From assembly GCA_035624355.1 (NCBI GenBank), contig DASPRQ010000031.1:1-64000 (forward strand): a stretch of DNA of 64,000 nucleotides, in the 5' to 3' direction. Origin of the DNA: Usitatibacter sp035624355. GTDB taxonomy: Bacteria; Pseudomonadota; Gammaproteobacteria; Burkholderiales; Usitatibacteraceae. How positions within the stretch are numbered: position 1 is the stretch's first letter; every line of letters begins with the position of its first letter. The notes beneath the pieces are model-generated. The model was not told the origin of the DNA. It ran no database searches and saw only the letters and a list, made by a program, of their open reading frames with translations. The position numbers and the translations under genes were made by a program. Shown here one piece after another: positions 34,199-43,061 of the stretch.

Positions 34199-35143
34199 CT
34201 AGCCCTTGCCTTTCGCGGCCTTGCGGGCCGCGGGCGCGGGCTCCTCGGCCGGCGCCTGCGCTCGCCTGGGCGGCTTGCGTCCTTCGGCGGCGGGCTCGGG
34301 GGCCGCCGTCGCGGCCGCGGCGCGCGCGGGCTTCGACGGCTTGCGCTCGAGGCTCGCGCGCAGCGCCTCCATGAGGTCGATCACCTGCGCGCCGCCCTCG
34401 GGCGCCTCCGCCATCGAGATCTCCTGGCCCTCGACCTTCTTCTGGATCGCGGCCTCGACGCGGTCGTGCACCTCGTCCTTGTAGGCGGCCGGGTCGAAGG
34501 CCTCGGAGGCCTGCGCCTCGATGAGCTGCCGGGCGAGCTTGAGCTCCGCGTCCTTCACCTCGGTCTGGGGAATCTCGATCTCCTTGATGGAGCGCACTTC
34601 GCCGGCGTACAGGAGCTGCTGCATCACGAGGCCTTCCTGTTCGATCCTGTCCCCATTCGATGGGGACCCCAGAACGGGGCGGATCATCACGATGTACTGC
34701 TTTCCGCGCGCCGCCCAGCGCCCGACGGCGCAGCGATTCGACTCGCGCAGCGCCTTCGCGAGCAGCGCATAGGGCTTCGACCCGCCCTTGTCCGGCGCGA
34801 GGTAATAGGCCTTGTCGTAGTACACGGGATCGACGGACTCGATCGGCACGAACTCGGTGATCTCGGCCATGTGGGTGCCGGTCTCCTCGAGGGCCTTCAG
34901 CTCCTCGGGCGTGAAGAGCACGTACTGGTCCTTGGCGAACTCGTAGCCCTTGACCATCTCCTCGCGCGGGACGACGACCTCCTCCTTCACGCACACGTAT
35001 TGCTGCTTCAGGCGCGAGCCGCAGGTCTTGTGCAGGAGGTTGAAGGAGATGGCCTTGGATGCCTCGGTCGCCGAGTAGAGCTTGACCGGGATCGACACCA
35101 GGCCGAACGAGATCGTGAGCGATGCGATGGAGCGGGCCGCCAT
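34199..35143 (-). CDS. ku: Non-homologous end joining protein Ku
   Basis: This encodes 314 residues. The bacterial Ku core starts at MAARSIASLTISFGLVSIPV, with HKTCGSRLKQQY, DPVYYDKAYYLAP and the later NRCAVGRW. It forms the ring that holds broken DNA ends and recruits LigD. AGGAGG lies just upstream of the ATG. Between RPV and GLVMQQLLYA there is a non-conserved insertion of about 11 residues (LGSPSNGDRIEQE) encoded by a palindrome. The C-terminal 60 residues are an Ala/Lys/Pro-rich basic tail, common in Ku proteins. Confidence 0.96.
   Translation of the reverse strand: MAARSIASLTISFGLVSIPVKLYSATEASKAISFNLLHKTCGSRLKQQYVCVKEEVVVPREEMVKGYEFAKDQYVLFTPEELKALEETGTHMAEITEFVPIESVDPVYYDKAYYLAPDKGGSKPYALLAKALRESNRCAVGRWAARGKQYIVMIRPVLGSPSNGDRIEQEGLVMQQLLYAGEVRSIKEIEIPQTEVKDAELKLARQLIEAQASEAFDPAAYKDEVHDRVEAAIQKKVEGQEISMAEAPEGGAQVIDLMEALRASLERKPSKPARAAAATAAPEPAAEGRKPPRRAQAPAEEPAPAARKAAKGKG
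34649..34679. repeat. Palindromic insertion inside ku
   Basis: GTCCCCAT (34649-34656), TCG and ATGGGGAC (34660-34667) make a perfect eight-base stem, and CCCC (34667-34670) with GGGG (34676-34679) makes a second small hairpin. The DNA is in frame and encodes the extra Ku residues around GSPSNGD. Two further GSP-encoding segments occur in ligD and one related hairpin in the ku-ligD spacer. Confidence 0.5.
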
Positions 35144-35206
35144 GGCTTCCTCCTGTCCTGCCGATACCGCTTGAGATTCAACGGGTTCGCGAGGGAACTT
35201 GCGATT

Positions 35207-35228
35207 GTCCCCGAAGTCGGGCCCGGCG
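35207..35228. repeat. Short palindrome in the ku-ligD spacer
   Basis: CCCGA (35210-35214), AG, TCGGG (35217-35221) follows TGTC, giving a TGTCCCC-type element like the one in ku. It lies in the 113-base gap 35144-35256 between ligD and ku, which otherwise holds only the ku ribosome-binding site. Confidence 0.35.
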
Positions 35229-35256
35229 TCCAGCCGGCCCCCGGCGGGAGCGTCCC

Positions 35257-37992
35257 CTATCGCTTCAGGGCGCCCTCGAGGTCCTGCTTGCGCTCGAGCG
35301 CGTCGGCCCAGCGGTCGCCGGTGCGCGCGAGGCGCTCGATCGCGTTGGAGATCCGGAAGTCGAGCGGGTGGGCTGCAGCGAGCTCGTCCCACGCGAGCGG
35401 CATCGACACGGGCGCGCCCGGCACCCCGCGCGGCGAGTACGCGACGTTGAGCGTCTTGCCCCGCACGTTCATGTTGTAGTCCATGAAGATCTTCCCGGTG
35501 CGCTTGGGCACGCTCCAGTCGAGCGTGATGTCCTTCGGGCGCAGGCGCATCAGGTGCCGGCCCACGAGCTCGGAGACGTGGCGCGCGGCGTCGAAGTCGA
35601 GCGTGCGGCGGATCGGGACGAACACGTGCAGTCCCGTCTTGCCCGAGGTCTTCACGATGGCCTCGAGCCGCATCTCGCGAAGCAGGTCGCGCAGGTGGAA
35701 CGCCACCTCCTTGCCCTTCTCGAAGGCCGCGGTGTTGAGCTCGGGCTCCTCGCCCGGGGCTTCCTTCCCGGAATAGATGTAGGGGTCGATGTCGAAGAGC
35801 ACGTAGTCGGGAAAATTGAGCACCGAGGCCTCGAGCGCGGCGAGCGAGCTTGAGAAGTCGCCGGCCTGCGCCTTCGTGTCCGGGCCGGCCCGCGCGCGCG
35901 AGTGCCACACGTGCAGCTCGAGCGTGCCGGACTGGCCGAGCCAGAGCAGCGTCGGAAGGTTGTTGCAGAGCAGGTACTCGTGCTCCTCGTCCTTGTGCTC
36001 CGAGAACACCGTGATCGCCTCGACGAAATCGGGGCGCGCCTGCGTCCAGTGCTTCTGGAAGAACCGCTCCCCGCCGATGCCGTCGGGCATGCGGATCATG
36101 GTGAGCGGCCGGTCCGCGAGATGCGGCAGCATGTACGGCGATACCTGGGCGTAGTAGCGCAGCAGGTCGCGCTTGGTGACCGCGGGCTGGCGCAGCTGCC
36201 GGTCCTCCGGCCAGTACACGCGGTCGAGGTGCGTCACGCGCACGCGATGCCCCTCGACGGCGAGCGACGCGTCGCCCCTGGCGCGGTCGAGCTGCGCGAC
36301 GACCTCCTCGACCGGATCGCGCGGCGTGGGCGTGGCCGCGATGGCCGCGGGCGCGGCCGCGCGCCGCACCTTCGCGGCATCGAGGTCGTCGCGCAGCCGC
36401 AGGAACACGGGCGCGCGCAGGCGATCGTCGGCGGTCCATCCCTGGTAGGCGACCTCGACGGCCACGCGCGGCGCGACCCACGTCGCGGGGCCGTTGAGCT
36501 CCGGCATCTCGGCGAACGGGCACGACTCCACGGCGAGCGGCTCGAGCCGCGCCTTCATCGCGGCGAGCGCGCGAGCGTCGAAGCCCGAGCCCACGTGCGA
36601 GGCGTAGCGCAGCTTCCCCCGGTCCCAGTACCCCACGAGCAGCGCCCCGAGCGCGGCGCGCGATCCCTTTCCGCGGGTGAAGCCGCCGACCACGAAATCG
36701 CCGCTTCGCACCGGCTTCACCTTGACCCACGCGCCGGAGCGCCGGCCCGCCTCGTAGCGGCTATCCTCGCGCTTGCCCATCACGCCCTCGAAGCCCGTGG
36801 CGAGCGCGGCCTCCCGGAGCCGCACGCCGTCTTCCTCCGCATGCACGAGCTGCACGTGCGGCGAAGGCAGCAGGCACTGCGCGAGGTAGCGGCGCCGGTC
36901 GCGGTACGGCGCGTCGCGCAGGTCGATGCCCGCGAAATGCAGCAGGTCGAAGCAGAAGAGCACGACCGGCACGTCGCGATCGGCGCGGGCGCGCTCGCGC
37001 TCCGTCTTGAGCTGCGCGCGGGCCTGGAGCGCGCCGAACGAGGGCTTGCCCCCCTCGTCGAAGGCGACGATCTCGCCGTCGAGGATCATGCCCTCGGCCG
37101 ACTGCGTCGCGAGCTCGGCCGCGAGCTGCGGGAAGTCGCCCGCGAGGTCGAGGCCGCGGCGCGACCGCAGCTTCACGCGATCGCCCTCGACGAAAGCGAG
37201 CACGCGGTAGCCGTCGAGCTTCGGCTCCCACATCCATCCCGCGCGCCGGAAAGGCGCCTCGGCCGTTTCCGCGAGCATGGGCTCCAGCTTCGCCGGCATG
37301 GGCGCCGTCTTCCCGCAGGGCGCGAGGCGCGCGGCCGGGATGCGATGCGCGGGCACCACCTTCAGGTCCCCGACCTCGATGCCGGAGAGCACGGATGCAC
37401 TAAGCGCGGTGATGTCATTCAAAGCCCCGCTTCGCGGGGACCCCCGGGCAGTCGCGAAGCGGTCCTTGTGCTTGATGAGGAGCCACTGCCTGGAGTCCGA
37501 AGCCCCGCCAGGCGACCCCCGCGTCCTCACCAGGGCGAAGGAGCCCTTCAGCTTCTCGCCGCGCAGGAGGATCGAGAGCTTGCCCTTCGCGAGGCCCTCG
37601 CGAACGCGGCGCTCGGCCTCGGCGCGGTCCTCGAAGCACGCGCCGCCCTCGTCGGGCGAATACACGCCGCAGTCCCAGACGATCACCTCGCCGGCGCCGT
37701 ACTGGCCCTCGGGGATCACGCCCTCGAACGACGCGTAGTCGTAGGGATGGTCCTCGGTCTGCACCGCGAGGCGCTTTTCGCTAGGATCGAGCGACGGGCC
37801 CTTGGGCACCGCCCACGACTTGAGCACGCCGTCGCATTCCAGGCGGAAGTCGTAGTGCAGGCGGCGCGCCGAATGCTGCTGGACCACGAAAAGCAGCGGG
37901 CCGCCCGGGGAAGCGGCGGCGCTCGGGGCCGGCTCCGGGGTGGCCGCGAAGGCCCGCTTCGCGGCGTATTCGCCGAGGAGGTTCTTCGCCAT
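35257..37992 (-). CDS. ligD: Multifunctional DNA ligase D (PE-LIG-POL)
   Basis: This encodes 911 residues in the order 3-prime phosphoesterase, ATP-dependent ligase, primase-like polymerase. The PE domain shows QQHSARRLHYDFRLE (metal-binding His40, His46, Asp48). The ligase nucleophile is Lys258 in EPKLDGYR. The POL domain shows DIDP metal aspartates and SGKTGLHVFVPI. It processes, fills and seals ends held by Ku. In the PE domain two Gly-Ser-Pro insertions (around residues 158-168 and 181-196) coincide with palindromic DNA. The ATG at 37992 shares CATG with the divergent DUF72 gene. Confidence 0.96.
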   Translation of the reverse strand: MAKNLLGEYAAKRAFAATPEPAPSAAASPGGPLLFVVQQHSARRLHYDFRLECDGVLKSWAVPKGPSLDPSEKRLAVQTEDHPYDYASFEGVIPEGQYGAGEVIVWDCGVYSPDEGGACFEDRAEAERRVREGLAKGKLSILLRGEKLKGSFALVRTRGSPGGASDSRQWLLIKHKDRFATARGSPRSGALNDITALSASVLSGIEVGDLKVVPAHRIPAARLAPCGKTAPMPAKLEPMLAETAEAPFRRAGWMWEPKLDGYRVLAFVEGDRVKLRSRRGLDLAGDFPQLAAELATQSAEGMILDGEIVAFDEGGKPSFGALQARAQLKTERERARADRDVPVVLFCFDLLHFAGIDLRDAPYRDRRRYLAQCLLPSPHVQLVHAEEDGVRLREAALATGFEGVMGKREDSRYEAGRRSGAWVKVKPVRSGDFVVGGFTRGKGSRAALGALLVGYWDRGKLRYASHVGSGFDARALAAMKARLEPLAVESCPFAEMPELNGPATWVAPRVAVEVAYQGWTADDRLRAPVFLRLRDDLDAAKVRRAAAPAAIAATPTPRDPVEEVVAQLDRARGDASLAVEGHRVRVTHLDRVYWPEDRQLRQPAVTKRDLLRYYAQVSPYMLPHLADRPLTMIRMPDGIGGERFFQKHWTQARPDFVEAITVFSEHKDEEHEYLLCNNLPTLLWLGQSGTLELHVWHSRARAGPDTKAQAGDFSSSLAALEASVLNFPDYVLFDIDPYIYSGKEAPGEEPELNTAAFEKGKEVAFHLRDLLREMRLEAIVKTSGKTGLHVFVPIRRTLDFDAARHVSELVGRHLMRLRPKDITLDWSVPKRTGKIFMDYNMNVRGKTLNVAYSPRGVPGAPVSMPLAWDELAAAHPLDFRISNAIERLARTGDRWADALERKQDLEGALKR
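37421..37445. repeat. Palindromic segment inside ligD (first copy)
   Basis: CCCCGC (37425-37430), TTC and GCGGGG (37434-37439) form a perfect stem, and GGGGACCCC overlaps it. It encodes part of the poorly conserved segment TARGSPRSGALND of the PE domain. The flanks AAGCCCCGC and GACCCCCG recur in the second copy at 37500-37522. Confidence 0.45.
37500..37522. repeat. Palindromic segment inside ligD (second copy)
   Basis: AAGCCCCGC, then CGCCAGGCG (a CGCC/GGCG hairpin), then GACCCCCG shares both flanks with the first copy 76 bases away. It encodes the TRGSPGGAS insertion of the PE domain. Confidence 0.4.
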
Positions 37993-38719
37993 GCGCGATT
38001 CTAGGACCAAAGGCGGTGCGGGGAAGATCCTCGCCGGCGCCAGCGGCTATTCCTTCAAGGAATGGAAGGGGCCCTTCTATCCGGAGAAGGCGAAGCCCGA
38101 GGAGATGCTCGCGTACTACTCCGCGCGCCTGCCGACCGTCGAGATCAACAACACGTTCTACCGCATGCCCCAGCCGTCCGTGCTCGAGAGCTGGGTGCAG
38201 CGCACGCCCGACGACTTCCGCTTCGCGATCAAGGCCTCGCGGCGCATCACGCACATCGCGCGCCTGAAGGAAACGGCGGCCGACTCGGTCGCGTACCTGT
38301 ACGGCAACCTCGCCTCCCTCGGCGCCAAGCGCGGCCCCGTGCTCTTCCAGCTGCCGCCGCAGCTCAAGAAGGACCTGCCGCGCCTCGAAGGCTTCCTCGC
38401 GATGCTGCCCGCGGACCACCGCGCCGCCTTCGAGTTCCGCAACGCCACCTGGTTCGACGACGACGTCTACGCGGCGCTGCGCGGGGCCGGCGCGGCGCTC
38501 TGCCTCTCGGAGCGCGAGGACGGCGCGCCGCCGCCGCTCGTGGAGACGGCGCCCTGGGGCTACGTGCGGCTGCGCCTCGAGAGCTACTCCGACGACGACC
38601 TCAGGAAGTGGGCCGAGCGCCTCGCCGCGAGCCCCTGGAACGAGGTCTTCGTCTACTTCATGCACGAGCCGACGGCGCCCGCGTACGCGCAGGCGCTGAT
38701 GAAGCACGAGCCGCGATGA
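37991..38719 (+). CDS. DUF72 family protein (YecE-like)
   Basis: This encodes 242 residues of the DUF72 TIM-barrel-like family: LAGASGYSFKEWKGPFYP near the start, NNTFYRMP, the FAIKASRRITH motif, and VYFMHE at the end. The biochemical role of the family is unknown, though related folds bind metals or act on nucleic acid or sugar substrates. Its ATG overlaps the ligD ATG on the other strand (CATG), so the two genes share a start tetranucleotide. It overlaps the next gene by ATGA. Confidence 0.88.
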   Translation: MRDSRTKGGAGKILAGASGYSFKEWKGPFYPEKAKPEEMLAYYSARLPTVEINNTFYRMPQPSVLESWVQRTPDDFRFAIKASRRITHIARLKETAADSVAYLYGNLASLGAKRGPVLFQLPPQLKKDLPRLEGFLAMLPADHRAAFEFRNATWFDDDVYAALRGAGAALCLSEREDGAPPPLVETAPWGYVRLRLESYSDDDLRKWAERLAASPWNEVFVYFMHEPTAPAYAQALMKHEPR

Positions 38720-39432
38720 CGGCGCCGGCACCGCGGTCCGTCCCGATCCCGCTCGCCGAGGGTCGCGTCTCCGGGCTGCTCGTCGTGCCGTCCGAGGCGC
38801 GCGCCGCCTACGTCTTCGCGCACGGCGCGGGCGCCGGGATGACCCATCCGTTCATGGCCGCGGCCGCCACAGGACTCGCCGAACGCGGCATCGCGACGCT
38901 GCGCTTCCAGTTTCCGGCGATGGAGCGGGGATCGCGGCGCGTCGACCCACCCTCGGTCGCGCAAGCCGCCGTGCGAGCCGCGGTCGCCGAAGCCGCGCGC
39001 GCCCTGCCCGGCCTCGCGCTCTTCGCGGGCGGCAAGTCGTTCGGCGGCCGCATGAGCTCGCAGGCGCAGGCCGAGTCGCCGCTACCCGGCGTGCACGGGC
39101 TCGCGTTCTTCGGCTTCCCCTTGCACGCCGCGGGGCGCCCGTCGGCGGAACGCGGCGCCCACCTCGCCGCCGTCGACGTCCCGATGCTCTTCCTGCAGGG
39201 AAGCCGCGACGAGCTCGCGAGCCTCGAATTGCTGGAGCCGCTCGTGGCGGGGCTCGGGTCGCGCGCGCGGCTCGCCGTGTTCGCGGACGCGGACCATTCG
39301 TTCCACGTCCGGGCGCGGACGGCAGGCCGAGGGCCCGGGGCGCTGGCGGGGCAAACCAGGGACGCGGAGATGCTCGCCGGCGTGCTCGATGCCCTCGCTG
39401 CGTGGATGGAGAAGAGCCGCGGCCCGCCCTAA
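38716..39432 (+). CDS. Alpha/beta-hydrolase (KANL3/TEX30-like)
   Basis: This encodes 238 residues. HGAGAGMTHPFM, the nucleophile elbow GKSFGGRM (Ser), LQGSRDEL (Asp) and DADHSFHV (His) form the triad arrangement of the KANL3/Tex30-like hydrolases, a group often annotated as dienelactone hydrolase-like. It is co-translated with the DUF72 gene (ATGA) and converges on lolA with a four-base overlap. The substrate is unknown. Confidence 0.85.
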   Translation: MTAPAPRSVPIPLAEGRVSGLLVVPSEARAAYVFAHGAGAGMTHPFMAAAATGLAERGIATLRFQFPAMERGSRRVDPPSVAQAAVRAAVAEAARALPGLALFAGGKSFGGRMSSQAQAESPLPGVHGLAFFGFPLHAAGRPSAERGAHLAAVDVPMLFLQGSRDELASLELLEPLVAGLGSRARLAVFADADHSFHVRARTAGRGPGALAGQTRDAEMLAGVLDALAAWMEKSRGPP

Positions 39433-40064
39433 CGGGCCTTGCCCGTGTCCTCGATGACGTCCGCGCCCTTCGGCGGCGTGAAGGAGAACTCGTCGCGGGC
39501 AAGGAGTGCGTTCGCCCGCAGGTGCGTGAAGCGCAGCACGGTGTGGCCGCCCAGCTGGTCGTAGAGCTCCATCGCGGCGAGGGCCTTGCCGTTCATGCCG
39601 AGGCGCACGCGGTCGAAGCCCGTGTCCTTCGCCTTCGGCAGCGCCTCGACCCAATCGAGCCCGTCCTTCGTGCCGGCGTCGCGCAACGTGAAGAGCTGCG
39701 TGATGTCGTCCTTGCCCGCGAGCAGCGCCGCGGGCGTCGAGGAGATCGCCCGGTCGATGCGCCTGACGGTCACTTGCGCCAGGTCGGGGTCGTAGATCCA
39801 CAGGCGCGTGCCGTCGGCCACGAGGAGCTGGCGGTGCGGCTTCTCGTACGCCCAGCGGAACCGGTCCGGGCGCGCGAACGCGAACGTCCCGGAGGAGCGG
39901 TCGACGGACCTGCCGGCGCGGTCGTAGGCGGTCTGGTCGAAATCCGCGGTCGCGGTCTTCGTGGCCGCATTGAAAGCGAGGAAGTCGTCGAGGCCGTTGG
40001 CGACCGCCGCGGGGGCGGCGGGCGCCCCCAGGACGGCGGCAAGGAGGAAAGCGCCCGGCCGCAT
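39429..40064 (-). CDS. lolA: Outer-membrane lipoprotein carrier LolA
   Basis: This encodes 211 residues with a signal peptide (cleavage near residue 22, AAVANG). The LolA fold is seen in the strand text GTFAFARPDRFRWAYEKP, DGTRLWIYDPDLAQV and FSFTPPKGADVI. It carries lipoproteins across the periplasm. It follows ftsK by 12 bases on the same strand, as in many betaproteobacteria, but its usual downstream neighbour rarA is 6 kb away. Confidence 0.93.
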   Translation of the reverse strand: MRPGAFLLAAVLGAPAAPAAVANGLDDFLAFNAATKTATADFDQTAYDRAGRSVDRSSGTFAFARPDRFRWAYEKPHRQLLVADGTRLWIYDPDLAQVTVRRIDRAISSTPAALLAGKDDITQLFTLRDAGTKDGLDWVEALPKAKDTGFDRVRLGMNGKALAAMELYDQLGGHTVLRFTHLRANALLARDEFSFTPPKGADVIEDTGKAR

Positions 40065-40076
40065 CGCCTCGACCGC

Positions 40077-42365
40077 CTACTTGTCCCGCGAAGGAGCGAG
40101 AATCTCGCGGTTGCCGTTGGAGGCCATGGCCGAAACCAGGCCCGCGCGCTCCATGTCCTCGATGAGCCGCGCGGCGCGGTTGTAGCCGATGCGCAGGTGG
40201 CGCTGCACGAGCGAGATGGACGCGCGCTTGTTCTGGAGCACGATCTGCACGGCCTGGTCGTAGAGGGGATCCGCTTCCCCTGAGACAGCGCCCTCGCCGC
40301 TGGTTCCCGCCGCCTCGGCGCCCTCCGGGTCGTCGAGGATGCCCTCGATGTACTGCGCCTCGCCGAGCTTGCGCAGCGACTCGACCACGCGATGGACCTC
40401 GGCGTCGGCCACGTAGGCGCCGTGCACGCGCACCGGGTGCCCGGCGCCCGGCGGCAGGTAGAGCATGTCGCCCTGGCCGAGCAGGCTTTCGGCGCCCTGC
40501 TGGTCGAGGATCGTGCGCGAGTCCACCTTGGAGGAGACCTGGAAGGCGATGCGCGTGGGCACGTTCGCCTTGATGAGCCCGGTGATCACGTCCACCGACG
40601 GCCGCTGGGTCGCGAGGATGAGGTGGATGCCCGAGGCGCGCGACTTCTGGGCGAGGCGCGCGATCAGCTCCTCGACCTTCTTGCCCGCCACCATCATGAG
40701 GTCGGCGAGCTCGTCGATCACCACGACGATGAGCGGCAGCGGCTCGAGATCCCCGGGCGCCTCGGGATCGAAGGGATGCTTGATGGGCTGCTTCTTCTCG
40801 ATCGCCTCGCGCACCTTCTGGTTGTAGCCCGCGACGTTGCGCACCCCGAGCGTCGACATGAGGCGGTAGCGCCGGTCCATCTCCGCCACGCACCAGTGCA
40901 GCGCGGCGGCCGCCTGGCGCATGTCCGTCACGACCGGCGCGAGGAGCTGCGGCACGCCCTCGTAGGCCGAGAGCTCGAGCATCTTCGGATCCACGAGGAT
41001 GAGGCGCACCTCGGCGGGCGTGGACTTGTAGATGAGCGAGAGGATCATCGCGTTGATCGCGACCGACTTGCCCGAGCCGGTCGTGCCCGCGACGAGCAGG
41101 TGCGGCATCTTCGCGAGGTCGGCCACCACGGGCTTGCCCGTGATGTCCTTTCCGAGCGCGAGCGCGAGGCGCGAATGCATGTCCGCGTACGCCTGGGAGC
41201 CCACGATCTCCGAAAGGCGCACGATCTCGCGCTTGGGATTCGGGATCTCCAGGCCCATGCACGAGGTGCCGGGAATGGTCTCCACCACGCGGATCGCGGT
41301 GACCGAGAGCGCGCGCGCGAGGTCGCGGGCGAGGTTCACCACCTGCGCGCCCTTCACGCCCACGGCCGGCTCGATCTCGTAGCGCGTGATGACCGGCCCC
41401 GGATAGGCGGCCACCACCTTCACCTGCACGTTGAAGTCGAGGAGCTTGCGCTCGATGAGGCGCGAGGTGTACTCGAGCGTCTCGGCGTTGGGGCGCTCCA
41501 CGTGCGAGTCGGCCGGGTCGAGGAGCGCGAGCGGCGGCAGCGGCGAGTCGGGAAGGTCGGCGAAGAGCGGCACCTGCTTCTCGCGCACCACGCGCTCGCT
41601 GCGCGGGATCTCCACCGCCGGCATCTCGATGCGGATCGGCTCGTGGTCCTCGAAGGCGCGGCGGGCCTCCTCGACCTTCTCCTCGCGCTCCTGGGCCTTG
41701 AGCCGGCCCTGCTCGCGGTCGCGGCGCGCCTCCACGCGGCTCCTCGCGACGCCGAAGGCCCATTCGAGGCCCGCGCCGGTGAGCTCCGCGAGCCGCAGCC
41801 ACGAGAGGCCCGTGAACAGGCTCACGCCGGCGGCGAGGAGCCCGAGCAGCAGCAGCGTGCCGCCCGCGTAGCCGAACGCGCGGGAGGCGAACGGGGCGAG
41901 CACCGTGCCGAGCGCACCCCCGGGCTCGAACCCCTCGGGCACGAGGCCGCGCAGGCGCAGCGCCTCGAGCGCGCAGCTCGCGGCCATGGCGATCGCGAAG
42001 CCGACGAGCGTGATCGCGGCCGAGCGACGGCTCACGAGCTCCCAGGCCTCCACGCGGCGGTAGAGGCGCAGGATGGCGAGCGCGCCGAACACCACCCACC
42101 ACCAGGCCGAAAACCCGAACGTGAAGTACAGCGCGCCGGCGACCCACGCCCCGGCCACCCCGCCCTTGTTGAGCACGGCGACCGCGGGGCCGTCGAACTG
42201 CGGTCCCGGGTCGGTCGGATGGTAGGTCGCGAGCACGAGGGCGAGCCACGCCCCCAGGACGAGCACGACGATCCACCCGGCTTCGCGCAGGGCGCGTGCG
42301 ACGTGGGGCGAGGCGGGCGAAGCAGGCGCGGAAGCGAAGCGCGGCGACGCGCGGACTTGCGTCAC
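40077..42365 (-). CDS. ftsK: DNA translocase FtsK
   Basis: This encodes 762 residues. The N-terminus (about 1-185) has four membrane helices. After a short linker comes the RecA-like motor with Walker A GTTGSGKS and Walker B LIVVVIDELADLMM. The C-terminal winged-helix gamma domain (YDQAVQIVLQNKRASISLVQ) reads KOPS. The length is like SpoIIIE-type FtsK without the long Pro/Gln linker of E. coli. It clears DNA at the septum. The start overlaps the Crp/Fnr gene stop by 4 bases. Confidence 0.96.
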   Translation of the reverse strand: MTQVRASPRFASAPASPASPHVARALREAGWIVVLVLGAWLALVLATYHPTDPGPQFDGPAVAVLNKGGVAGAWVAGALYFTFGFSAWWWVVFGALAILRLYRRVEAWELVSRRSAAITLVGFAIAMAASCALEALRLRGLVPEGFEPGGALGTVLAPFASRAFGYAGGTLLLLGLLAAGVSLFTGLSWLRLAELTGAGLEWAFGVARSRVEARRDREQGRLKAQEREEKVEEARRAFEDHEPIRIEMPAVEIPRSERVVREKQVPLFADLPDSPLPPLALLDPADSHVERPNAETLEYTSRLIERKLLDFNVQVKVVAAYPGPVITRYEIEPAVGVKGAQVVNLARDLARALSVTAIRVVETIPGTSCMGLEIPNPKREIVRLSEIVGSQAYADMHSRLALALGKDITGKPVVADLAKMPHLLVAGTTGSGKSVAINAMILSLIYKSTPAEVRLILVDPKMLELSAYEGVPQLLAPVVTDMRQAAAALHWCVAEMDRRYRLMSTLGVRNVAGYNQKVREAIEKKQPIKHPFDPEAPGDLEPLPLIVVVIDELADLMMVAGKKVEELIARLAQKSRASGIHLILATQRPSVDVITGLIKANVPTRIAFQVSSKVDSRTILDQQGAESLLGQGDMLYLPPGAGHPVRVHGAYVADAEVHRVVESLRKLGEAQYIEGILDDPEGAEAAGTSGEGAVSGEADPLYDQAVQIVLQNKRASISLVQRHLRIGYNRAARLIEDMERAGLVSAMASNGNREILAPSRDK

Positions 42366-43054
42366 AGCGATGGCGGCAGCTCCCTGTTTATTATCGTGAT
42401 CGACTTCGACTCGATCGAGATGAAGCCGCGCTCCGAGAGGTCCTTGAGGATGCGGTTCACCATCTCGCGCGAGGCGCCCACCATGTTGGCGAGGTCCTGC
42501 TGCGAGAGCTTCTCGCCGACCATGAGCTTGCCGTTGTTGTACACCGAGAGCTCGAGCAGCGTGCTCGCCACGCGCCCGTACACGTCCATGAGCGCGAGCG
42601 TGCCGATCTTGCGGTCGGCCTCGCGCACGCGCTGCGCGAGCACCCGCATCACCATGTTGGCGATGCGCGGGGCCTGCTCCACGCAGCGCTCGAAGGCCGC
42701 GTGCGTGAGCATGAGGAAGTGCGACGGCTCGATCGTCGTCACCGAGGCCGAGCGCGGCTGCTTGTCGATCATCGACATCTCGCCGAAGAAGTCGCCCGGC
42801 CCCAGGATCTTCAGGATGATCTCGCGGCCGTCCTCGTCGCCGATGAAGACCTTCACCTTGCCCGACTGGATCATGAAGAGCGAGTCGCCCATCTCGCCCT
42901 CGGTGAGCACGACGGCGTTCTTCGGGTAGGTCTTCTCCGTCGACAGGCCGCGCACCACGTCGAGCTCGCTTTCCGAGAGCTGCGTGAAGAACGGCACCGC
43001 CTTCAGCGTCTGGGTGCGCTCGCCCGTGGCGACGCGCCGGGGGGTCGCTTGCAT
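42362..43054 (-). CDS. Crp/Fnr family transcriptional regulator
   Basis: This encodes 230 residues. Residues about 20-140 are a cyclic-nucleotide-binding fold (PKNAVVLTEGEMGDSLFMI, then FFGEMSMIDKQPRSASV, where the Arg-Ser pair resembles the cAMP pocket). Residues 165-225 are a Crp-type HTH (LSQQDLANMVGASREMVNRIL). It has no Fnr cysteines at the N-terminus. It looks like a cAMP-responsive Crp. A near-consensus promoter places transcription at or next to the ATG, so the mRNA may be leaderless. The gene overlaps ftsK and is divergent from trxB. Confidence 0.92.
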   Translation of the reverse strand: MQATPRRVATGERTQTLKAVPFFTQLSESELDVVRGLSTEKTYPKNAVVLTEGEMGDSLFMIQSGKVKVFIGDEDGREIILKILGPGDFFGEMSMIDKQPRSASVTTIEPSHFLMLTHAAFERCVEQAPRIANMVMRVLAQRVREADRKIGTLALMDVYGRVASTLLELSVYNNGKLMVGEKLSQQDLANMVGASREMVNRILKDLSERGFISIESKSITIINRELPPSL

Positions 43055-43061
43055 GGCTCCC

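Noticed and set aside
34199..36730. Long minus-strand frame joining ku with upstream sequence
   Set aside because: The conserved Ku start with an AGGAGG box is at 35143; the upstream part is a shadow of ligD.
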